Shown here in pieces: positions 9,862 through 17,560 of a stretch of DNA of 64,000 bases. The translations under genes were made by a program, and so were the position numbers. Source of the stretch: Citricoccus sp. CH26A (GTDB taxonomy: Bacteria; Actinomycetota; Actinomycetes; Actinomycetales; Micrococcaceae); assembly GCF_000224415.1 (NCBI RefSeq), contig NZ_AFXQ01000001.1, positions 62,001 to 126,000 of the forward strand, read 5' to 3'. Below the pieces are notes generated by a model. That model was not told where the DNA came from, did no database searches, and was given only the letters and a program-made list of their open reading frames with translations. How positions within the stretch are numbered: the first letter of the stretch is position 1; each line of letters begins with the position of its first letter.

Positions 9862-10544
9862 GGCAGGTCCACCCACTCGCTGCCGAGCGTGCGGAACGTC
9901 CCGGCCCCGGCCGTGATGGACGCCAGGCGGGCGGCGAACGCCTCTGTCGAGTGGCCGTCGTCGGGCAGGGCCACCGTCACCGTGGCCGAGGAGGCCCCGT
10001 AGTCGGTGTCCTGCACCGCGAACCCCGCCGCGCGCAACTCGTTCTCCCAGCGGCCGGCCTCCGCGTGGGGGGCCTCGACCCCGGCCAGCACCATCCGCTG
10101 CCGCGCGAGCAGGGGGGCGGTGTCCAGGACGGCGGACACGGCGTCCGAGTAGGCGCGGACCAGTCCGCCGGCACCCAGCTTCACCCCGCCGAAGTAGCGC
10201 ACGACGACCGCGCAGACGTCCGAGAGGTCGCGTGCGCCTCCGGTGTCCCTCATGGACAGGGCCTCCAGCATGGGGATGCCCGCGGTCCCGGCCGGCTCAC
10301 CGTCGTCGGAGGACCGCATCACATCCCGGTCGGGGCCGAGGATGAAGGCGCTGCACACGTGCCGGGCCTCGTGGTGCTGCCGGCGCAGGCCGGCGATGAA
10401 CTCGCGTGCCTGCTGTTCGGTCTCGACTCGGGCCAGGCACCCGATGAAGCGCGAGCGCCTGATTTCCAGTTCGTGGACAACCGGTGCGTGGGCCGAGGCG
10501 GCAGGGAGGACCGTGTACTGCGCGTTGCGCGACCTGCCAGGCAT
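9858..10544 (-). CDS. YigZ/IMPACT family protein
   Basis: Protein of 228 aa of the UPF0029/IMPACT family. The family N-terminal domain is recognisable from the RSRFIGCLARV, RHVCSAFILG and SSDDGEPAGTAGIPM motifs (about residues 30-95), followed by VVVRYFGGVKLGAGGLVRAY; a second ferredoxin-like domain (about 145-220) follows. Eukaryotic IMPACT regulates the Gcn2 kinase; the bacterial role is not established, although the fold suggests nucleic acid or ribosome binding. ATG 10544 is preceded by a -10 hexamer and no ribosome site. It is followed by and coupled to an rRNA-methyltransferase-like gene, which fits a translation-related role. Confidence 0.9.
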   Translation of the reverse strand: MPGRSRNAQYTVLPAASAHAPVVHELEIRRSRFIGCLARVETEQQAREFIAGLRRQHHEARHVCSAFILGPDRDVMRSSDDGEPAGTAGIPMLEALSMRDTGGARDLSDVCAVVVRYFGGVKLGAGGLVRAYSDAVSAVLDTAPLLARQRMVLAGVEAPHAEAGRWENELRAAGFAVQDTDYGASSATVTVALPDDGHSTEAFAARLASITAGAGTFRTLGSEWVDLP

Positions 10545-10551
10545 GCCGTTC

Positions 10552-10557
10552 AGTCTA
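10552..10557 (-). promoter_or_regulatory. -10 element of the YigZ operon, leaderless
   Basis: On the minus strand TAGACT lies 7 bases before the ATG at 10544, with no Shine-Dalgarno sequence between them. Confidence 0.6.
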
Positions 10558-10654
10558 CGGGTCGCTGCCGCGCCGCCCTCGTGCGGTAAGTTGTCGCCTG
10601 TCGCACGGACACGGTCCCCGGGACGACCGGGGGTGATCGGAAACGAGGGAACTC

Positions 10655-13060
10655 ATGCTGACTCGTCTTCACAACCGGCTGGGCTTGCGGACTGGGCCGG
10701 CCATCTTCTTCATCTCGGCGTCGGTCATCATCGTCTTCACGGTGGCGATGGCCCTGTTCCCTGCACCCGTCCAGGGTGCCTTCGGCGTGGTGTCGACGTT
10801 CCTGCGCTATGACGCCGGCTGGTTCTACACGCTCGGCACCACTCTTCTGGTGTTCGTCGCGGTCGGCCTGGCCCTCAGCCGATACGGCCGGGTGAAACTA
10901 GGCACCGACGACTCAGAACCGGAGTACTCCGGAGTCGCCTGGTTCGGGATGCTCTTCGCCGCCGGCGTGGGCGCCGTCCTCATGTTCTGGGGCGTGGCGG
11001 AGCCGATGAACCACTACGTCAACCCCCCGATGTACGGCACCGAACCGGCCTCGGACCTGGCGGCCACTCAGGCGCTGGCGATCGCCAACTTCCACTTCGG
11101 GATCCACATGTGGGCGCTGCTGGTGGTTCCCGGGCTGTGCTTCGGCTACTTCACGTACAAGCGTCAGTTGCCGCCGCGCGTCTCATCGGCCCTGCAGCCC
11201 CTGCTCGGTGACCGAATCCACGGCACCTGGGGGAAGATCGTGGACATCCTTGCCGTGGTGGCCACCGTCTTCGGCCTGTCCGTCTCCGTGGGCCTGGGCG
11301 CCATGCAGATCAACAGCGGCATGAATTACGTCATGGGTGTGCCCATGAACGGTTGGCTACAGGCCGGCATCATCGCCGTCATCACTGCCGTAGCGCTGGC
11401 CTCTGCCTTGTCGGGCCTGGACAAGGGCATCAAGCGGCTGTCCTACCTCAACATCGTCATGGCGGTGGCCCTGATGGTGTACGTGATGATGTGGGGCGCC
11501 ACCATGGACACGGTACGCGGGATCGTCGAGTCCGCGGGCTCCTACCTGGGCAGCCTGCCGATGCTCTCGTTCTTCAACGACACGTTCGGCGGGGGTGAGT
11601 GGTCTGGCGACTGGACCGTGTTCTACTACGCCTGGACCGTGACGTGGTCGCCCTTCGTGGGCCTGTTTGTGGCCCGCATCTCCCGCGGCAGGACCATCCG
11701 GGCCTTCGTCACCGCGTGCCTCGGTCTACCCACCGCCTTCGTCATCATCTGGTTCGGCGTCTATGGGCTCAACTCCTTCCGCATCGACCGAGCGGAAACG
11801 AGCGCCGGGAGCCTGACCGAGACGATCGTCACCCAGGGCAACGTGGAGGCAGCCCTGTTCCAGTTCCTGCAGTCTTTCCCCTTCTACGGCGTGACCGCGG
11901 TGCTGGCCCTGGTGATCATCGTCATCTTCTTCGTGACCTCATTGGACTCCGGCGCCCTGGTGCTCGACAACCTGGCCTCCGGCCACGAGGACGTGGGGCC
12001 CAAGCGCCAGCGGATCTTCTGGGCGGTCTCGGTGGGCCTGATCTGCTCGGTCATCCTCGTCACCTCTGGTGAGAATGGCTTCGGCGCCTTGCAGGAGGTC
12101 ATCATCGTCATCGGCGCCCCGGTCATGGCCCTGGCACTGCTGCAGTCCTGGATGCTGCTGCAGGCCCTGCGCGAGGACGCCGGCGCGGTGAAGCCGATCC
12201 GGACTCGCCAGTGGAAGAAGGTGCTGCCGGTCGAGGAATACCACCGGCGGGCACACGAGGATGAGCACGACATGGACAAGTACGTGATCCGGCCCGAGTA
12301 CGAGGTCGGAACGGAACCCGAGTACGACACCCACCAGCCGCAGACCTGGGCCTGGCAACGGGCCCAGGACGGCCGAGCGCTGTTCCATGTCGGCCTGACC
12401 GGTGGCATTGCCTCGGGCAAGTCGCTGGTGGGGAAGCAACTGGGGGAGCTGGGCGCCCGGGTCATCGATGCCGATCAGGTCGCCCACGACGTCGTCATCC
12501 CGGGGTCCGAGGCCCTGGCCGAGATCCGGGAGGTGTTCGGCGGGGACGTCATCACGGACGGCGGCGAACTCAACCGCTATGCACTGGCAAAGATCGTGTT
12601 CGGCAACAGCAGCGCCCGGGAGCGCCTCAACGCCATCGTCCATCCGCGCGTGCGCCAGGAGATCGAGCGGCGGGTCCGGGAGGCCGGGCCGCACGCGGTG
12701 GTCGTCGTGGACCTGCCGCTGTTGGTCGAGACGGACGTCGCCCAGGAGTTCGACGTGGTCCTCACGGTGGAGGCCCCGGCCGAGACCCGGGTTGCCCGGT
12801 TGGTCCACGAACGCGGTTTCTCCATGCAGCAGGCCTGGCAGCGTATCGACGCCCAGGCCAACGACGCGGAGCGGCGCGAGATCGCCGACGAGGTGATCCT
12901 CAACGACGGCAGCCTCAACGACCTCTCAGAGGCGACCCGGCGGTTCTGGGACGACTACGTCCAGCCGGTGCTCGACGAGGACAGGGCCCGCGACGAGGCG
13001 GTCAGCACGGATTCAGCCACCGCCCCTGTCTCGGCCGGTGAGGACGAGGAGGCGCGATGA
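10655..13060 (+). CDS. BCCT-family transporter fused to a dephospho-CoA kinase domain
   Basis: One uninterrupted frame of 801 aa. Residues about 10-530 form a betaine/choline/carnitine transporter with 12 predicted membrane helices; signatures include FAAGVGAVLMFWGVAEPMNHY and WSPFVGLFVARISRGRTIR. A charged linker (about 530-575) leads to a complete CoaE domain (about 577-770): P-loop GLTGGIASGKS (580-590), VIDADQ, NAIVHPRV, DLPLLVET and the NDG segment, then an acidic tail. No in-frame ATG or GTG occurs just before the P-loop (the ATG at 12387 is out of frame), so the kinase domain can only be made as part of the fusion unless a rare start is used. ATG 10655 has GAGGGA 5 bases upstream. The transporter half seems less biased to G/C at third positions than its neighbours, suggesting acquisition. 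The stop overlaps the separate coaE as ATGA. The fusion's function is unknown. Confidence 0.9.
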   Translation: MLTRLHNRLGLRTGPAIFFISASVIIVFTVAMALFPAPVQGAFGVVSTFLRYDAGWFYTLGTTLLVFVAVGLALSRYGRVKLGTDDSEPEYSGVAWFGMLFAAGVGAVLMFWGVAEPMNHYVNPPMYGTEPASDLAATQALAIANFHFGIHMWALLVVPGLCFGYFTYKRQLPPRVSSALQPLLGDRIHGTWGKIVDILAVVATVFGLSVSVGLGAMQINSGMNYVMGVPMNGWLQAGIIAVITAVALASALSGLDKGIKRLSYLNIVMAVALMVYVMMWGATMDTVRGIVESAGSYLGSLPMLSFFNDTFGGGEWSGDWTVFYYAWTVTWSPFVGLFVARISRGRTIRAFVTACLGLPTAFVIIWFGVYGLNSFRIDRAETSAGSLTETIVTQGNVEAALFQFLQSFPFYGVTAVLALVIIVIFFVTSLDSGALVLDNLASGHEDVGPKRQRIFWAVSVGLICSVILVTSGENGFGALQEVIIVIGAPVMALALLQSWMLLQALREDAGAVKPIRTRQWKKVLPVEEYHRRAHEDEHDMDKYVIRPEYEVGTEPEYDTHQPQTWAWQRAQDGRALFHVGLTGGIASGKSLVGKQLGELGARVIDADQVAHDVVIPGSEALAEIREVFGGDVITDGGELNRYALAKIVFGNSSARERLNAIVHPRVRQEIERRVREAGPHAVVVVDLPLLVETDVAQEFDVVLTVEAPAETRVARLVHERGFSMQQAWQRIDAQANDAERREIADEVILNDGSLNDLSEATRRFWDDYVQPVLDEDRARDEAVSTDSATAPVSAGEDEEAR

Positions 13061-13701
13061 CCTCGATGGGGACGACCGCCGGTCGGCCCAGGCTGCACAT
13101 CGGCCTGACCGGGGGCATCGCCTCGGGCAAGTCCACCGTGGCCGCCGAGCTCGCGGACCTGGGGGCCGTCGTCGTCGACTCGGACGCCCTGGCCCGCGCG
13201 GTCGTCGCCCCCGGTTCCGAGGGGTTGGCCCTCGTGCGCGAGGCCTTCGGCCCCGCCGCGATCGCGGCGGACGGGACGATGGACCGGGCCGCGGTCGCGG
13301 CCATCGTCTTCAACGACGCCGACGCCCGGGAGCGGCTCAACGGGATCATCCACCCCCTGGTGCGCGCCGAGGGACGGCGCCTGGTCCGCGAGGCCGGGCC
13401 CGACGCCGTCGTGGTCCAGGACGTGCCCCTGCTGGTGGAGACCGGGCAGGCCGACGCCTACGACCTGGTCCTGGTGGTCCAGGCCGACACGGACGAGCGG
13501 GTGGCGCGGATGGTCCGGGACCGGGGGATGACCGAGGAGGCCGCAAGGGCCCGGATCGCCACGCAGGCCACCGACGAACAGCGCCGGGCCGCGGCCGACG
13601 TCGTCATCGTCAACGACGCCGGCCTCGAGGACCTGCGCCGGGCCACCCGCCGCTTCTGGGAGGAGTACGTGGCGCCGGTGCTGGACGGCGCCGGGGACTG
13701 A
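13057..13701 (+). CDS. coaE: Dephospho-CoA kinase (free-standing)
   Basis: Last enzyme of CoA synthesis: phosphorylates the ribose 3'-OH of dephospho-CoA. The 214-aa protein has the full single-domain family length. Motifs: P-loop GLTGGIASGKS (about 13-23), VVDSDALAR (E. coli and the fused paralogue have DAD), IIHPLV, VPLLVETG, RGMTEEAARARIATQ and the C-terminal RRFWEEYV. It aligns without gaps to the fused domain just upstream, with about half the positions identical by eye, so the two are old paralogues. Unlike the M. tuberculosis enzyme it has no C-terminal GrpB-like extension. The ATG overlaps the upstream stop by four bases. Position between rpsA and uvrB is the ancestral actinobacterial place for coaE. 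Confidence 0.96.
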   Translation: MTSMGTTAGRPRLHIGLTGGIASGKSTVAAELADLGAVVVDSDALARAVVAPGSEGLALVREAFGPAAIAADGTMDRAAVAAIVFNDADARERLNGIIHPLVRAEGRRLVREAGPDAVVVQDVPLLVETGQADAYDLVLVVQADTDERVARMVRDRGMTEEAARARIATQATDEQRRAAADVVIVNDAGLEDLRRATRRFWEEYVAPVLDGAGD

Positions 13702-13713
13702 GCGTCCCCGGCG
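13689..13713 (+). terminator. Hairpin at the coaE stop codon
   Basis: CGCCGGGGAC and GTCCCCGGCG form a perfect 10-bp stem whose 5-base loop contains the coaE TGA. It probably ends the BCCT-CoaE/coaE transcript before uvrB. Confidence 0.6.
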
Positions 13714-13762
13714 GGCCGCCGCCCGGGACCACCACCGGGACCAGCGGTCTCCGCCGGTGGTG

Positions 13763-13800
13763 AACCGTACTGCCGCGGTGACTCGAACAGCAGTACGGTT
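13763..13800. repeat. Inverted repeat spanning the uvrB promoter
   Basis: AACCGTACTGC (13763-13773) and GCAGTACGGTT (13790-13800) are perfect 11-bp inverted arms 16 bases apart. The right arm contains the uvrB -10 hexamer TACGGT and half of the candidate SOS box. It could be a regulator-binding site or fold as DNA/RNA hairpin. Confidence 0.75.
13783..13798 (+). promoter_or_regulatory. Candidate LexA (SOS) box and -10 of uvrB
   Basis: TCGAAC-AGCA-GTACGG matches the actinobacterial SOS box TCGAAC-N4-GTTCGA at all six left and four of six right positions. It overlaps the -10 TACGGT (13794-13799), which lies 7 bases before the uvrB ATG. LexA bound here would block the promoter; induction after DNA damage is inferred. 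Confidence 0.5.
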
Positions 13801-13806
13801 AACGGC

Positions 13807-15981
13807 ATGAGTCTGGCGCAGAAGATCAAACGGCAGGTGGCCCCCTTCGAGGTGATCTCGGAGTTCACGCCCTCGGGCGACCAGCCCAAGGCGATCGCCG
13901 AACTGGCCGAGCGCGTCCAGGCGGGGGAGAAGGACGTGGTCCTGCTGGGTGCCACCGGCACCGGCAAGTCCGCGACGACGGCCTGGCTGATCGAGAAGGT
14001 CCAGCGGCCCACGCTGGTGATGGTCCAGAACAAGACCCTGGCCGCGCAGCTGGCGAACGAGTTCCGAGAGCTGCTGCCGAACAACGCCGTCGAGTACTTC
14101 GTCTCCTACTACGACTACTACCAGCCCGAGGCCTACGTCCCGCAGTCGGACACCTTCATCGAGAAGGACTCCTCCATCAACGAGGAGGTCGAGCGGCTAC
14201 GGCACTCCGCCACCAACGCCCTGCTGACGCGCCGGGACGTCATCGTGGTCGCCACCGTGTCCTGCATCTACGGACTGGGAACGCCCGAGGAGTACATCCA
14301 GCAGATGGTGACGCTGCGCCGGGGCCAGGAGATGGACCGCGACGCGCTGCTGCGCCAGTTCGTGCAGATGCAGTACGTCCGCAACGACCAGGACTTCCAC
14401 CGCGGGACCTTCCGCGTGCGCGGGGACACCGTGGAGATCATCCCGATGTACGAGGAGCTGGCGATCCGCATCGAGTTCTTCGGGGACGAGATCGAGACCA
14501 TCCAGACCCTGCACCCGCTCACGGGCCACGTGGTCCGCGAGGAGGAGGAGATGTACATCTTCCCGGCCTCGCACTACGTGGCCGGCGACGAGCGCATGCA
14601 CACGGCGATCGGCTCGATCGAGGACGAGCTGCGGGAGCGCCTCCAGGAGTTCGAGTCGCAGAACAAGCTGCTCGAGGCCCAGCGGCTGCGGATGCGCACC
14701 ACCTATGACCTCGAGATGATGCAGCAGATGGGGTACTGCAACGGCATCGAGAACTACTCGCGGCACATCGACGGCCGCCCGGCCGGCTCGGCCCCGCACT
14801 GCCTCCTGGACTACTTCCCGGACGACTTCCTTCTCGTGGTCGACGAGTCCCACGTGACGATCCCGCAGATCGGGGCCATGTACGAGGGCGACATGTCCCG
14901 CAAGCGCACCCTCGTGGAGCACGGCTTCCGGCTGCCCTCGGCCATGGACAACCGCCCGCTGAAGTGGGACGAGTTCCTCGAGCGGATCGGCCAGACCGTC
15001 TACCTCTCCGCGACGCCCGGCAAGTACGAGCTGTCCCAGGCCGACGGCGTGGTGGAGCAGATCATCCGGCCCACCGGCCTGGTGGACCCCGAACTGGTGG
15101 TCAAGCCCACCCAGGGGCAGATCGACGACCTGCTCGAGGAGATCCGGGTGCGCACCGAGCGCGACGAGCGCGTGCTGGTGACGACCCTGACCAAGCGCAT
15201 GGCCGAGGACCTCACGGAGTACCTGCTCGACCACGGGGTCAAGGTCGAGTACCTGCACTCGGACGTGGACACGCTGCGTCGCGTGGAGCTGCTGCGCGAG
15301 CTGCGCAAGGGCACCTTCGACGTGCTCGTGGGCATCAACCTGCTACGCGAGGGCCTGGACCTGCCCGAGGTGTCCCTCGTGTCCATCCTGGACGCGGACA
15401 AGGAGGGCTTCCTGCGCTCGTCCACCTCGCTCATCCAGACCATCGGCCGTGCGGCCCGCAACGTCTCCGGCCAGGTGCACATGTACGCGGACCGCATCAC
15501 CGACTCGATGCGCTACGCGATCGACGAGACGAACCGCCGGCGCGAGGTGCAGCAGGCGTACAACCGGGAGCACGGCATCGACCCGACGCCGTTGCGCAAG
15601 CGGATCGCGGACATCACCGACCAGCTGGCCCGGGAGGACGCGGACTCGGCGGACTTCCTGGCGGGGATGGGCGGCATCAAGTCCGGCTTCGAGTTCGGCA
15701 AGGGCAAGCGCGGCTACACCGCGACCATCAGCGACGAGCAGCGGGCGGCGGCCGCCCACGCCGTCGCCGGCGGGGACGCGGACCTGGTGGAGCACGACGG
15801 CGGCGCCCCGGACTTCGCGAAGCTGCCCGCCAAGGACCTGTCCGACCTGATCGACCAGATGAGCGCGCAGATGCACCAGGCCGCCGTGGACCTCCAGTTC
15901 GAGCTGGCCGCCCGGATCCGGGACGAGGTCTCCGAACTGAAGAAGGAACTGCGGCAGATGCAGCGGGCGGGCCACGCCTGA
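13807..15981 (+). CDS. uvrB: Excinuclease ABC subunit B
   Basis: Damage-verification helicase-like subunit of nucleotide excision repair; 724 aa. Walker A is GATGTGKS (48-55), the damage-binding beta-hairpin region is [12 protein letters not shown], the Walker B/DExH region is [11 protein letters not shown], and motif VI includes QTIGRAARN. The C-terminal UVR domain that contacts UvrC is at about 680-715 ([19 protein letters not shown]). ATG 13807 follows a -10 hexamer by 7 bases, indicating a leaderless message. A candidate SOS box overlaps the promoter. uvrA and a damaged uvrC lie 12 and 16 kb downstream on the same strand. Confidence 0.98.
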   Translation: MSLAQKIKRQVAPFEVISEFTPSGDQPKAIAELAERVQAGEKDVVLLGATGTGKSATTAWLIEKVQRPTLVMVQNKTLAAQLANEFRELLPNNAVEYFVSYYDYYQPEAYVPQSDTFIEKDSSINEEVERLRHSATNALLTRRDVIVVATVSCIYGLGTPEEYIQQMVTLRRGQEMDRDALLRQFVQMQYVRNDQDFHRGTFRVRGDTVEIIPMYEELAIRIEFFGDEIETIQTLHPLTGHVVREEEEMYIFPASHYVAGDERMHTAIGSIEDELRERLQEFESQNKLLEAQRLRMRTTYDLEMMQQMGYCNGIENYSRHIDGRPAGSAPHCLLDYFPDDFLLVVDESHVTIPQIGAMYEGDMSRKRTLVEHGFRLPSAMDNRPLKWDEFLERIGQTVYLSATPGKYELSQADGVVEQIIRPTGLVDPELVVKPTQGQIDDLLEEIRVRTERDERVLVTTLTKRMAEDLTEYLLDHGVKVEYLHSDVDTLRRVELLRELRKGTFDVLVGINLLREGLDLPEVSLVSILDADKEGFLRSSTSLIQTIGRAARNVSGQVHMYADRITDSMRYAIDETNRRREVQQAYNREHGIDPTPLRKRIADITDQLAREDADSADFLAGMGGIKSGFEFGKGKRGYTATISDEQRAAAAHAVAGGDADLVEHDGGAPDFAKLPAKDLSDLIDQMSAQMHQAAVDLQFELAARIRDEVSELKKELRQMQRAGHA

Positions 15982-16010
15982 GACCTGACCGTGGGCAGGG
16001 TACACTGGGC

Positions 16011-16133
16011 CACGGCGTAGGGGAGTATCCCGAACACTGCGGACGTCAGCACGCTGGTCTGACCAGCCGTACGCAGCGGCCTGCCGCACGGCAGGCGGAG
16101 AGACTTGCGGCACACACCCAGCGGTGTCCCGTG
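16011..16133 (+). promoter_or_regulatory. yybP-ykoY (manganese) riboswitch upstream of terC
   Basis: The leader between uvrB and terC contains the class-defining GGGGAGTA near its 5' end, a GC-rich hairpin CTGCC-GCAC-GGCAG (16081-16094), and the second conserved segment GGAGAGACTTGCGGC. The outer stem pairs CACGG (16011-16015) with CCGTG (16129-16133). TACACT at 16001-16006 is a plausible -10. yybP-ykoY RNAs sense Mn2+ and commonly control TerC-family and other Mn exporters, which fits the downstream gene. Exact boundaries are approximate. Confidence 0.8.
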
Positions 16134-16195
16134 CCGGCCGTCCCTCGTGCGACGGTCCGGCCGTGGTCACCGGAACCACCACGGAAAGTGACTGC

Positions 16196-17458
16196 ATGGA
16201 AATCAATGCGCTGACCTGGATCGTCACCATCTTGGTGATCATCGCGCTGCTGCTCTTCGACTACATCTTCCACGTGCGCAAGGCCCACACGCCGACCATC
16301 CGGGAGGCGGCCATCTGGTCCGCCATCTACGTCGGCATCGCCCTCCTGTTCGGCCTGGTCTTCTTCGCCTTCGGCGACACCCGGCACGCGGTCGAGTACT
16401 ACGCCGGCTACATCACGGAGAAGGCGCTCAGCGTCGACAACCTCTTCGTCTTCCTGGTCATCATGGCCTCCTTCAAGGTGCCGCGCGAGTACCAGCAGAA
16501 GGTGCTGCTGTTCGGCATCACCTTCGCGCTGATCTCCCGGACCGTGTTCATCCTCCTCGGTGCGGCGCTGATCTCCGCCTGGTCGGACGTGTTCTACCTC
16601 TTCGGCCTGGCGCTGCTGCTGATCGCGGGCGGCCAGCTCAAGGGGGAGCTCACCGGGGACGAGGAGAACAAGGACGAGGCGGACAACTTCCTGGTCCGCC
16701 TGGCCAAGAAGTGGCTCCCCGCCTCCGAGCGCTACGACGGCGACCGGCTGTTCACGTGGGAGAACGGCAAGAAGGTCATGACGCCCATGCTGCTCGTCAT
16801 GGTCAGCATCGGGCTCACCGACGTCCTGTTCGCCTTCGACTCGATCCCCGCCATCTACGGGCTCACCCAGGATCCGTACATCGTGTTCACGGCCACGGCG
16901 TTCTCGCTGATGGGCCTGCGCCAGCTGTTCTTCCTCATCGACGGCCTGCTGGACCGGCTCGTGTACCTGTCCTACGGCCTGGCGGCCATCCTGGGCTTCA
17001 TCGGCGTCAAGCTGATCCTGCACGCGCTGCACGAGAACAACCTGCCGTTCATCAACGGCGGCGAGAACGTCCCGGTCATCGAGATCGCGACGAACACCTC
17101 GTTGCTGGTCATCGTGGGCATCCTCATCATCACGGTCGTGGCCTCGCTGACGAGCCCCAAGGGGCGCGCCCTGGTGGCCCTGCAGAACGCGGAGAAGTTC
17201 TCCTACCGGTACACCAAGCTGGACGAGACGGCGACCGAGGAGGACCGCCGCAAGGCCGAGGCGCTCATGGACAAGTGGACGCACGCGGCCGAACGGGTTT
17301 CCCCGCACTACCGCGACGAGCTGCTGGACCACAAGGACAGCTACTCGCAGATCATCCGCACGGCCCACGAGACCCGTCTGGCCTCCGCCCAGGCGGAGGG
17401 CCGGGACGTGCCGGCCATCTCGCAGACCATCGTGGACAACGAGGGTCCCACGACCTGA
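16196..17458 (+). CDS. TerC-family integral membrane metal exporter
   Basis: Membrane protein of 420 aa of the TerC/Alx family, whose studied members export Mn2+ or load metals onto exported enzymes. Eight to nine hydrophobic helices are visible. Family acidic residues lie within helices: LLLFDYIFHV near the N-terminus, YITEKALSVDNLFVFLVI (about 80-97) and LTDVLFAFDSIPAIYGLT (about 205-222). The C-terminal 80 residues are soluble and charged. ATG 16196 follows GGAAAG by 9 bases; an upstream in-frame start at 16124 lies inside the riboswitch and is unlikely. Expression is probably controlled by that Mn-sensing leader. The tellurite-resistance name is historical. Confidence 0.93.
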   Translation: MEINALTWIVTILVIIALLLFDYIFHVRKAHTPTIREAAIWSAIYVGIALLFGLVFFAFGDTRHAVEYYAGYITEKALSVDNLFVFLVIMASFKVPREYQQKVLLFGITFALISRTVFILLGAALISAWSDVFYLFGLALLLIAGGQLKGELTGDEENKDEADNFLVRLAKKWLPASERYDGDRLFTWENGKKVMTPMLLVMVSIGLTDVLFAFDSIPAIYGLTQDPYIVFTATAFSLMGLRQLFFLIDGLLDRLVYLSYGLAAILGFIGVKLILHALHENNLPFINGGENVPVIEIATNTSLLVIVGILIITVVASLTSPKGRALVALQNAEKFSYRYTKLDETATEEDRRKAEALMDKWTHAAERVSPHYRDELLDHKDSYSQIIRTAHETRLASAQAEGRDVPAISQTIVDNEGPTT

Positions 17459-17472
17459 TCCCGACCCACCGC

Positions 17473-17512
17473 ACGGGGGCCCGGTCTGGCAGTCGCCAGG
17501 CCGGGCCCCCGT
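17473..17512 (+). terminator. Terminator after terC
   Basis: ACGGGGGCCCGG pairs with CCGGGCCCCCGT, with an inner CTGG/CCAG extension, 14 bases after the stop codon. Confidence 0.85.
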
Positions 17513-17548
17513 CGTCCAGGGCTGGACACCACCCCGGGGACCGGGGTC

Positions 17549-17554
17549 TATGGT
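17549..17554 (+). promoter_or_regulatory. -10 element of hmp, leaderless
   Basis: TATGGT lies 6 bases before the ATG at 17561, and there is no Shine-Dalgarno sequence. No obvious NsrR-type operator was seen around it. Confidence 0.55.
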
Positions 17555-17560
17555 GGCCCC

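Noticed and set aside
12380-12400. A separate start for the first CoaE domain (ATG at 12387)
   Set aside because: The ATG is out of frame with the CoaE domain and no ribosome site precedes it.
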